A stretch of DNA of 9,093 nucleotides from Candidatus Poseidoniaceae archaeon (GTDB taxonomy: Archaea > Thermoplasmatota > Poseidoniia > Poseidoniales > Poseidoniaceae): positions 1 through 9,093 of the forward strand of contig JALRLN010000052.1 of assembly GCA_023254445.1 (NCBI GenBank), given 5' to 3'. Of the stretch, positions 1 to 4,700 are shown piece after piece. The notes beneath the pieces were generated by a model. The model ran no database searches and was not told the origin of the DNA. It worked only from the letters and a program-made list of their open reading frames with translations. The position numbers and the translations under genes are program-made. How positions within the stretch are numbered: position 1 is the stretch's first letter; each line of letters starts with the position of its first letter.

Positions 1-296
1 GCCAAGGTTGGCGGACGAACCTCAAGGTCGCCATCAACGAAGGTGGTGACGGCCGCGCACACCGCTCCGAGCAACGCTCCGTCGACGCCGGTGTGCACGT
101 CGTCCGAACCGTTGGCCTCGTTCTGAAGCAGGTTCGCCACCTCGGCCTTCGTCAAGCGGTGTTCCATGATGGCAAAGGCGGGGAGCCGAGCCTCAAACCG
201 GGGGCGCTGACCCGCATAGATCCAGCCGCCGCGGTCGCTGCCAACCCACGCCGTCCCCTCCTCGACGTGAGCAAAGTCGAGCGGACCCAAGCGCAT
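1..296 (-). CDS. Formylglycine-generating-enzyme-like (SUMF1/FGE-sulfatase domain) protein, N-terminal part, runs off left edge
   Basis: An open frame of 98 codons without a stop runs leftward from ATG 296 off the window edge. The start of the product fits the front of the SUMF1/EgtB/PvdO fold: a WVGS segment at residues 17-20 (family: MG-S), a proline-flanked stretch ending in PAFAIMEHRLTKAEVANLL (39-57; family: F-I---EVTN--Y--F), and near the edge EVRPPTL (92-98), which matches the RLPTEAEWE hallmark. FGE proteins oxidise a sulfatase cysteine to formylglycine; relatives are non-haem iron or sulfoxide-synthase enzymes, and some are only structural modules. The catalytic residues lie beyond the window, so activity cannot be judged. 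ATG 296 lies 5 nt past the stop of the upstream GST-like gene. GTG at 305-303 is an alternative that would overlap that stop as GTGA. Same-strand packing suggests co-transcription with that gene. The reading frame looks real; the family call is moderate because only a third of the domain is seen. Confidence 0.55.
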   Translation of the reverse strand, partial: MRLGPLDFAHVEEGTAWVGSDRGGWIYAGQRPRFEARLPAFAIMEHRLTKAEVANLLQNEANGSDDVHTGVDGALLGAVCAAVTTFVDGDLEVRPPTL

Positions 297-301
297 CCGG
301 A

Positions 302-991
302 TCACGCTCGTTCGAGCCGTTGCCGCATTTCGCCAAACCACGTCATGCCTGCTTGGTGGTCTTGAAGGTGCTGAAATTGCGGGTAATCCGCAGTGGAGCG
401 AACGTAACCGTAGGCGGCCAGGTCAACGAGGTTCGGCTCCTCGCCTCCGAAGAAGGGCGCTCCATCGAAGGCGCCCGTGAACTCGCTGAGGAGGTCGTGC
501 CACAGCGCCTTTGGCGTCCGTCCGTCCCGCTTCACGCGACGGCGGGCGATGAAGCCCCACATCACGGGGAAGCCTGCCCACGCATACAACCGCCTCGAGA
601 AGAACCCGAACCGTTCCAACCGTGAGACCCTGAGGGTGGTTTTCAGGGCAGCACCAAGGCTTCCGTAGAGCAAGGGGACGGTGGCCTTGGAAAAATGCTG
701 GTCGACCCAAGCGAGCCACTCCTGCTGTCGCTCGTCGCTCGCGTCGTGGAGGCGTCCTTCGTTCCTCGACCGGTCGAGGTGCAGCATGATCGGCGTGGAA
801 TCGACCACAACGGTGCCGTCCTCGTCGGTCCAAACCGGAACCTTGCCCCAGTCGCCTGCGAAGGCGAGGTCCTTCTTGGTCCGCATCGGGTTGATTTGCA
901 CCATCTCGGCTTCGATGCCGAGGTGTTCGACCATGGCTCGCACCTTCCAACAAAAGGGGCAGGTCTGGAGAAGGTGCAGCGTGGCTGCCAT
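302..991 (-). CDS. Glutathione-transferase-fold / glutaredoxin-like protein resembling prostaglandin E synthase 2
   Basis: The product is a 229-aa soluble protein. Residues 4-73 form a thioredoxin-fold GST N-domain with the active-site motif CPFC (11-14) followed by KVR, and the cis-proline motif KVP at 50-52. The C-terminal helical domain ends in FFGGEEPNLVDLAAYG (180-195), a sequence strikingly like the membrane-associated prostaglandin E synthase 2 group (CPFCSKVR, KVP and GG-KPNLADLAVYG in the animal protein). Animal PGES2 has a longer N-terminal membrane region that is absent here. In the family the CxxC cysteines bind glutathione and haem; in an archaeon the thiol donor is unknown, so I read it as a thiol-dependent oxidoreductase or transferase and not as a prostaglandin enzyme. 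ATG 991 fits the fold start and has CTTGAAA exactly 30 nt upstream. The gene lies 25 nt after the 111-aa gene and is followed at 5 nt by the FGE-like gene. Family assignment is confident; substrate is not known. Confidence 0.85.
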   Translation of the reverse strand: MAATLHLLQTCPFCWKVRAMVEHLGIEAEMVQINPMRTKKDLAFAGDWGKVPVWTDEDGTVVVDSTPIMLHLDRSRNEGRLHDASDERQQEWLAWVDQHFSKATVPLLYGSLGAALKTTLRVSRLERFGFFSRRLYAWAGFPVMWGFIARRRVKRDGRTPKALWHDLLSEFTGAFDGAPFFGGEEPNLVDLAAYGYVRSTADYPQFQHLQDHQAGMTWFGEMRQRLERA

Positions 992-1013
992 GGTTCTGGC
1001 TGCTGCACGCCCC

Positions 1014-1021
1014 GTTTCAAG
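1014..1021 (-). promoter_or_regulatory. TATA-like promoter element for the PGES2-like gene
   Basis: Reading on the minus strand, CTTGAAAC begins at 1021, exactly 30 nt before the A of ATG 991. It overlaps the TGA stop (1019-1017) of the preceding gene. The same CTTGAWA heptamer sits at exactly -30 of two other genes in this window (2714 and 3511). This spacing would place transcription initiation at or next to the start codon, giving a leaderless mRNA, as is common in archaea. It implies that the gene can be expressed independently of the upstream 111-aa gene. Inferred from sequence only. Confidence 0.5.
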
Positions 1022-1352
1022 CCTGTTCTTCGTCCGCTTCGGGCGTCCATCCGGGTTGCCAAAACGCCAGATGGTCCAACCACATCAGCCATGCATCATC
1101 GTCGTCGTTGAGGAGGCGGTAGGCCCGACGCTCCAAGCCGAGGTGTCCGGCGTCGTCGAGGATACCAAGACGGTGTGCGTCACGCCATTCGACCTGAAGT
1201 TCCCGAACGAGGATGCGTCCGGCCTCAGGACGGTCGTAGCATCGCTCGCAGGCGTCACGAAGTTCGTTCAGCCAGCGTCGCGTGTCGCGACGAAGCGGTG
1301 CCGTGTGGTCCCGGTCGGTACGATGACGACGGGTGAAGGGCCACCATCCCAT
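1017..1352 (-). CDS. Unrecognised 111-aa soluble protein
   Basis: I do not recognise a family. The 111-aa product has a basic, tryptophan-bearing start (GWWPF at 2-6, then many Arg), a central amphipathic helical stretch (residues 25-60) with two cysteines (C35, C38), an acidic run DDDD at 83-86, a tryptophan-rich segment (W88, W91, W98, W102) and an acidic tail EADEEQ. There is no signal peptide or membrane helix. The frame stays open upstream to 1628, but that part lies antisense to the well-supported rlmH gene and reads as low-complexity shadow, so I start at ATG 1352; GTG 1376 is an alternative. This leaves a 75-nt divergent intergenic region shared with rlmH, in which I see no clear TATA-like element for this gene. 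The stop is 25 nt before the PGES2-like gene, so the two are probably co-expressed. The gene is probable, but the start is uncertain. Confidence 0.6.
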   Translation of the reverse strand: MGWWPFTRRHRTDRDHTAPLRRDTRRWLNELRDACERCYDRPEAGRILVRELQVEWRDAHRLGILDDAGHLGLERRAYRLLNDDDDAWLMWLDHLAFWQPGWTPEADEEQA

Positions 1353-1427
1353 GGTGAGGGCGGGGCATGCCTCCACTTGAGGTTGGCCCGACGAAGCAGC
1401 CTTGGTCTTCCATCTGCTGGGCGAAGC

Positions 1428-1853
1428 ATGGGCCGAGTCGTGGTTCACCTGCATGGGCGTCCAAAGGAGCGCTCCATGGCGGACGCCATCGGGGTCTACG
1501 CCTCGCGCTTGACACCACGTGGCGTCCGGATCGAGACCCACGCGGCGCGCACCACCGTTGAGGCCTACCTCGCGAGCGTTCCTCCTGCGGCTCGCATGGT
1601 GCTGCTTGATGAACGTGGCTTCCAGCACGACAGCGCTTCATTCGCCGAACAGATGAACGCGTGGCAACTTGCGAGCGAGGACGTGCACCTCATGGTGGGC
1701 CCAAGCGACGGGTGGGAAGGGCATGGCGAGGGGGCAGATCGAATCTCGCTGTCACCGATGACCATGCCGCATGAACTCGCGGCCGTCGTCCTCGTGGAGC
1801 AGGTGTACAGGGCGACCGAAATTCTTCGAGGAAGCGCCTACCATCGCGCCTGA
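1428..1853 (+). CDS. rlmH: RlmH-type 23S rRNA (pseudouridine1915-N3)-methyltransferase, SPOUT family
   Basis: The 141-aa product matches RlmH (COG1576), which methylates N3 of pseudouridine 1915 in helix 69 of 23S rRNA on the assembled ribosome, using S-adenosylmethionine. Visible hallmarks: LDERG at 60-64, the glycine-containing SAM-pocket loop MVGPSDGW at 89-96, and the C-terminal knot region SLSPMTMPHEL (107-117) followed by VEQVYRATEILRG and the terminal YHR (138-140). The product is slightly shorter than E. coli RlmH (155 aa), the difference lying in the first half. The frame is open upstream to 681, but that part is antisense to the PGES2-like and 111-aa genes and has no RlmH similarity, so ATG 1428 (MGRVVVHLHG, the first beta strand) is the start. 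Only a weak TATA-like CTTGGTC (1401-1407) precedes it. RlmH is near universal in bacteria and, to my knowledge, patchy in archaea. Family call is very confident. Confidence 0.92.
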   Translation: MGRVVVHLHGRPKERSMADAIGVYASRLTPRGVRIETHAARTTVEAYLASVPPAARMVLLDERGFQHDSASFAEQMNAWQLASEDVHLMVGPSDGWEGHGEGADRISLSPMTMPHELAAVVLVEQVYRATEILRGSAYHRA

Positions 1854-1902
1854 ACCGTGGCGTGTGAAGCAGGCTGAAAGGGAGCACAGTTCTGCGGTAA
1901 AC

Positions 1903-2667
1903 ATGGGGCCTTTCGCGAACGAGACGGCCATGGTCGGCCTCGTTCTTGCGCTGTGCGCGGCGGTCGGCCTTGCTCTGCTGTCCTTGTCGAGGAAGCAACC
2001 CTTTCCCGAACCGTCACGACGCTACGGCAGTGTTGTGTTGGGACTCGCCCTGTTGCTCATGGTGGGTACCTCAGCACCTCGCCCTCCCGGGCTTGATGGC
2101 GTGCTCTGGGTCTCCGCACTGCTCGGTGGATTTGGGGTCGTGGTTGGGCTTGCGCACATGGTGCGCACGCGCCGGGATGTGGTGGTGGCCCCCCTCTCCG
2201 GCGTCCTGCTCTGTGCAGGGGTCGGCGGACTCATGGCCCGTTCGTGGTCGGACTTGACCACCCTTGAGCAGTGGGTGGATTTCGTCGCCTTGGTCCTGTT
2301 GACCATGGGTGAAGTGTACCTTGTGTTCCGCGGGCTCTTGATTGGAAAACTTCCGCTCGCGTGGAGCCAAGCAGGCCTCGTCGCCTTGCAGCGTGGTCAT
2401 CTCGAGGGCTCCCGTGGGGCCATCGCGTGTTTTGAACGGGGTTGGGCCGTGGACGAACCTCACCTGAACCCGATGGCGTACCTGGCCCTCTCGCGGATCG
2501 AAGCGGCGCTCGGACGCAGCACCGAAGCCGAAGCATGGGCCACCTCGTTGGCGTCCAGCGGTGGAGAGGCCGCCGTGGCTCCCGAATGGATCTTCGCGGT
2601 CGAATCCGCACTGGTGCAGCACGTCCCGGACGCCGCTTTGCGGTGGCCAAACCAGGAAGCATCGTGA
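1903..2667 (+). CDS. Five-helix membrane protein with C-terminal TPR-like helical domain
   Basis: No named family is recognised. From ATG 1903 the product is 254 aa. Hydrophobic segments lie at about 9-29, 42-57, 67-86, 94-111 and 126-147, suggesting five membrane helices. Basic residues after the first (SRKQPF) and third (RTRRD) suggest those ends are cytoplasmic. From about 153 the character changes to soluble helical hairpins: AGLVALQRGHLEGSRGAIA, then a second repeat at about 190-219, with the small/large residue spacing of tetratricopeptide-like repeats (ALQRGHLEGA..CFERG; YLALSRIEAALGRSTEAEAW). A role in protein-protein contacts at the membrane is a guess. In-frame sequence upstream to 1771 overlaps rlmH and is not protein-like. 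ATG 1930 is an alternative start, since TAAACAT lies 32 nt before it, whereas 1903 has only GCTGAAAG near -30. The gene begins 49 nt after rlmH. Confidence 0.8.
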   Translation: MGPFANETAMVGLVLALCAAVGLALLSLSRKQPFPEPSRRYGSVVLGLALLLMVGTSAPRPPGLDGVLWVSALLGGFGVVVGLAHMVRTRRDVVVAPLSGVLLCAGVGGLMARSWSDLTTLEQWVDFVALVLLTMGEVYLVFRGLLIGKLPLAWSQAGLVALQRGHLEGSRGAIACFERGWAVDEPHLNPMAYLALSRIEAALGRSTEAEAWATSLASSGGEAAVAPEWIFAVESALVQHVPDAALRWPNQEAS

Positions 2668-2683
2668 TGCTGGAGACCGTTGG

Positions 2684-2690
2684 CTTGATA
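2684..2690 (+). promoter_or_regulatory. TATA-like promoter element for the 91-aa membrane gene
   Basis: CTTGATA begins exactly 30 nt before ATG 2714, in the 46-nt gap after the TPR-like membrane gene. The identical heptamer is at exactly the same distance from ATG 3511. Spacing is that of an archaeal TATA box driving a leaderless transcript. No Shine-Dalgarno sequence is visible before 2714, which agrees with leaderless translation. Confidence 0.5.
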
Positions 2691-2713
2691 CGTTCAAAGG
2701 TCCATGTTCTACC

Positions 2714-2989
2714 ATGGAGAAGGGTGCTGAACGGGCAACGTTGCTGTGGTACGGGCTGTTGGTCTGGTTCGCCGCCAACCTCCTCTCGCAATCGCTCTAC
2801 ATGGGGACCTACGGCGTTCCGTACGATGCCGAAACCGTGATCCGGGCACTTGGGCCATACTATGTCCCGATCCTTTTCCTTGAATCCCTGGCGTGGATTG
2901 GCGTTGGGGGTTGGCTGCTCCGCTCCACCCTGCGTCGCCGTCCTGGGTTCGAACCCGCAGGCGGTGGCGTGGCGCACGCGGTGGATTGA
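2714..2989 (+). CDS. Small two-helix membrane protein, unrecognised
   Basis: The 91-aa product starts MEKGAERATLLWYG and has two hydrophobic helices, about 10-30 (LLWYGLLVWFAANLLSQSL) and 48-69 (PYYVPILFLESLAWIGVGG), joined by a short loop containing YMGTYGVPYDAETV. The second helix is followed by a positively charged stretch (RSTLRRRP, 70-77), predicting cytoplasmic termini, and a glycine-rich tail. Aromatic residues cluster at the helix ends. I do not recognise a family and propose no function. The frame is open upstream to 2561, but that section is antisense-style noise inside the preceding gene. ATG 2714 is chosen because the protein character begins there and a CTTGATA element lies at -30. 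The next gene starts 27 nt downstream. Confidence 0.72.
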   Translation: MEKGAERATLLWYGLLVWFAANLLSQSLYMGTYGVPYDAETVIRALGPYYVPILFLESLAWIGVGGWLLRSTLRRRPGFEPAGGGVAHAVD

Positions 2990-2992
2990 AGG
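2986..2992 (+). promoter_or_regulatory. Weak TATA-like element for the DUF2203 gene
   Basis: TTGAAGG begins 31 nt before ATG 3017 and contains the TGA stop (2987-2989) of the preceding gene. It resembles the stronger CTTGAWA elements elsewhere in the window but lacks the leading C and the A after the TTGA core. A short Shine-Dalgarno-like AGGTG also lies about 5 nt before this ATG, so either leaderless or leadered expression is possible here. Confidence 0.3.
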
Positions 2993-3016
2993 TCCGTCCG
3001 GAGTGGTAGGTGTGCA

Positions 3017-3496
3017 ATGACGTGGGATGAGCGGGCCCTCCGTGGACGGCCGATGCCGCCCGCTTCGATCGCCAGCACAGGGCTGGTGGGTGTCGGCCTT
3101 CCGAGGCGCGCGTTTCTCGTTTCAATTGAGCAAGCGCGCGGTTTGCTGCCCGGTGCTCGACGTCGTCTGGCCGTGCTGCAAGCCCTCCATGACGAGGTCG
3201 GTGCCCTCGCGGAGGAGATGGAACACCTCCTGCAAGGCGCTCCGCCAGAATCCGATGACGTGCAAGAGGTGGCCACCTTGATGGCCAGCACCATCGAAGA
3301 ATGGCAAACGGAAGTCACCCGCCTGGAGTCGACCGGAACGCACGTTCTGAGCCTCGATCCCGGCCGCCTTGTGTGGTACGGTGTGGTGGATGCACACGTC
3401 GTGGCCTTCGGTTGGCAGCAGGGCGAGCCCGGGATTGAATGGTACCACGAGTTGGACGAGGGCTTCGATGCTCGCAAACCCTTGATAGAGGCTTGA
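3017..3496 (+). CDS. DUF2203 family protein
   Basis: The 159-aa soluble protein matches the DUF2203 pattern. An N-terminal element FLVSIEQARGLLPGARRRLAV begins at about residue 33 (family: F-T--EAN-LLP), followed by a long helical, probably coiled-coil hairpin rich in Glu (55-107), then the short beta region ending in the hallmark VVAFGWQQGEPGIEWYHELDEGFDARKPL (128-156; family: -V-L-W--GE-EI-YWHE-D-GF-GR-P). The His, Glu and Asp of the YHELDEGF segment look like potential metal or active-site residues, but the family has no established function. Residues 1-32 precede the domain and may be an extension; ATG 3053 is a possible later start. The gene lies between the small membrane gene (27 nt) and the corrinoid adenosyltransferase gene (14 nt), whose promoter-like element lies inside the end of this gene. 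Family membership is confident; role is unknown. Confidence 0.85.
   Translation: MTWDERALRGRPMPPASIASTGLVGVGLPRRAFLVSIEQARGLLPGARRRLAVLQALHDEVGALAEEMEHLLQGAPPESDDVQEVATLMASTIEEWQTEVTRLESTGTHVLSLDPGRLVWYGVVDAHVVAFGWQQGEPGIEWYHELDEGFDARKPLIEA
3481..3487 (+). promoter_or_regulatory. TATA-like promoter element for the corrinoid adenosyltransferase gene
   Basis: CTTGATA begins exactly 30 nt before ATG 3511 and lies within the last codons of the DUF2203 gene. It is identical in sequence and spacing to the element before ATG 2714. It would allow adenosyltransferase expression independent of read-through from the DUF2203 gene. Confidence 0.5.
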
Positions 3497-3510
3497 ACGG
3501 AGCCGCTGAC

Positions 3511-4206
3511 ATGGTCCGAATCACCAAGGTCCACACCGGAACCGGTGACGACGGTACGACCGGACTTGTGGACGGCAGCCGTCGGTCAAAGGCCGACCTT
3601 CGCTTGGAAGCCGTAGGGGGCTGCGACGAGGTCAACGTGGCCTTGGGTTTGGTCCGGGCCGCCGTGGACGGCCTCCCCTCACAGCACGCCGATGGTGGTT
3701 CAAGGTCCAACGTGGTGCGGGTTGGTGCTGTGGTCACGGCAGCGTTGGACCGAATTCAGAGCGAAGTGTTTGACCTTGGAGCCGAACTCGCCACACCTCC
3801 GGGCAAGGTCCCAGAAGGCATGGCGGTGCTCGAAGCGCGCCATGCCGATGTCTTGCTGGACGAAATGGACGAGATGCTTGAGGAGCTGGCCCCCCTCTCC
3901 AGCTTTGTCCTGCCCGGCGGTTCTGACCTCGTGGCCCGCCTGCATCTCGCCCGTGTGCTGACCCGACGCCTCGAACGAACAGTTGTGCAGTTGCGCGACA
4001 GCGAGGTCAACGGCGCACGTCCTGTGGTTTTGGTCTACATCAACCGGCTGTCGGACTGGTGTTTCGTGCTTGGCCGTTGGTGCTCGCATCGGCTTGGTGA
4101 AGCCGAAGTGGTCTGGCGCCCGCTTGCCCAACGTGGTACGGACGACGGGGTGAGCGGGATGCTGCGCCGACAGCGCGACCACGACACCGATGTTGAGGGG
4201 CTCTGA
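3511..4206 (+). CDS. pduO: PduO-type corrinoid adenosyltransferase (ATP:cob(I)alamin adenosyltransferase)
   Basis: The 231-aa protein transfers the 5'-deoxyadenosyl group of ATP to reduced cob(I)alamin, making the coenzyme form of B12 (salvage or late synthesis, cytoplasmic). Hallmarks of the PduO/MMAB family: the N-terminal ATP-binding segment TKVHTGTGDDGTTGL (5-19), R-SKADLRLEAVGGCDEVN (25-42), the helix LDRIQSEVFDLGAELATP (79-96), then FVLPGGSDLVARLHLARVLTRRLER (132-156) with the conserved Arg cluster, and YINRLSDWCFVLGRW (176-190). The histidine at position 8 replaces the usual tyrosine of TK-YT, a modest variation. There are small additions in the 57-72 loop and a charged C-terminal tail. 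The frame is open upstream to 3439 inside the DUF2203 gene, but ATG 3511 begins at the family start. The stop codon directly abuts the stop of the convergent Nudix gene. It presumably serves adenosyl-B12 enzymes encoded elsewhere, such as methylmalonyl-CoA mutase or ribonucleotide reductase. Confidence 0.93.
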   Translation: MVRITKVHTGTGDDGTTGLVDGSRRSKADLRLEAVGGCDEVNVALGLVRAAVDGLPSQHADGGSRSNVVRVGAVVTAALDRIQSEVFDLGAELATPPGKVPEGMAVLEARHADVLLDEMDEMLEELAPLSSFVLPGGSDLVARLHLARVLTRRLERTVVQLRDSEVNGARPVVLVYINRLSDWCFVLGRWCSHRLGEAEVVWRPLAQRGTDDGVSGMLRRQRDHDTDVEGL

Positions 4207-4210
4207 TCAG
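4203..4210. repeat. 8-bp palindrome formed by two abutting convergent stop codons
   Basis: CTGATCAG is a perfect palindrome made of the adenosyltransferase stop TGA (4204-4206) and, on the other strand, the Nudix stop TGA (4209-4207), with no base between. No U-run or hairpin terminator can fit between the genes, so the two transcripts must overlap at their 3' ends or terminate inside each other's coding region. Confidence 0.6.
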
Positions 4211-4620
4211 TCACGCCCCAGCGCCCGCATCATGTCGCGTGCGGAGCGAAGCACGGCGCGGCTTTCTTCGTGGCTGAGCACCTCTTCGGCCTGCTCCCAA
4301 TCCAACCAGAGGTGCCCCCGATGTTCGTGGGACAGGCGCACCTCGAGCGTTTCGGTTTCAGCGAGAAGCCAATGCACCTCTTTGTGAACCAGCCGTCCTT
4401 TGTGTCGAAAGGAGTAGGTGCTCCGGTCCTGGAAGGCGTCCACGAAATCAAGGTCAACGATGCCTGTCTCTTCTTCCACCTCTCTCCGGACCGTTCGACG
4501 ATGGTCACCTCCGTCCCGGTCTTCGACGTGCCCCTTTGGAAAGTCCCAGTGCCCTTGCGGGTACTGCAGCAGCAGCACCGCCCCGAGGTTGACCAACACC
4601 ACACCGCAGGAGGTCTCCAT
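4207..4620 (-). CDS. Nudix hydrolase, bis(5'-nucleosyl)-tetraphosphatase (Ap4A hydrolase) type
   Basis: The 137-aa protein is a single Nudix domain. It begins with the beta strand SCGVVLVN, then VLLLQYPQGHWDFPKGHVE (15-33), typical of asymmetrical Ap4A hydrolases (NUDT2-like: LLLQ-P-GHWDFPKGHVE), which cleave diadenosine tetraphosphate to ATP and AMP. The Nudix helix REVEEETGI (46-54) is intact and supplies the Mg-binding glutamates. The loop between G30 and R46 is two residues longer than the canonical G-x5-E-x7-RE spacing, and the first box glutamate is not at its normal place (D36 sits there). An insertion in the DRDGGDH stretch is the simplest explanation, so specificity or rate may differ. 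ATG 4620 is the natural domain start. The gene stands alone on the minus strand, convergent with the adenosyltransferase and divergent (80 nt) from the DHH gene. No obvious TATA-like element is seen at -30. Confidence 0.92.
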   Translation of the reverse strand: METSCGVVLVNLGAVLLLQYPQGHWDFPKGHVEDRDGGDHRRTVRREVEEETGIVDLDFVDAFQDRSTYSFRHKGRLVHKEVHWLLAETETLEVRLSHEHRGHLWLDWEQAEEVLSHEESRAVLRSARDMMRALGRD

Positions 4621-4669
4621 GCCGTCGGCTTCGAGGCACCGCTGATGGCCTTTCCGACCCCCTCGGCAC

Positions 4670-4676
4670 CTTGATG
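4670..4676 (+). promoter_or_regulatory. TATA-like promoter element for the DHH phosphoesterase gene
   Basis: CTTGATG begins 31 nt before ATG 4701, within the 80-nt divergent spacer. It differs from CTTGATA by the last base. It favours ATG 4701 as start over the in-frame TTG at 4671, which lies within the element itself. Confidence 0.4.
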
Positions 4677-4700
4677 CCCTGCCTTTTCCCCCCCGGAGAC

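Noticed and set aside
681..1427. The plus-strand frame upstream of rlmH could make a 390-aa protein with a 249-aa N-terminal extension.
   Set aside because: This part is antisense to the PGES2-like gene and the 111-aa gene, has no RlmH similarity, and reads as Ser/Arg/Val-rich shadow sequence; rlmH is complete from ATG 1428.
1353..1628. An N-terminal extension of the 111-aa minus-strand gene, giving 203 aa.
   Set aside because: It would overlap rlmH head-on across most of its conserved N-terminal half, and the translated extension looks like shadow sequence.
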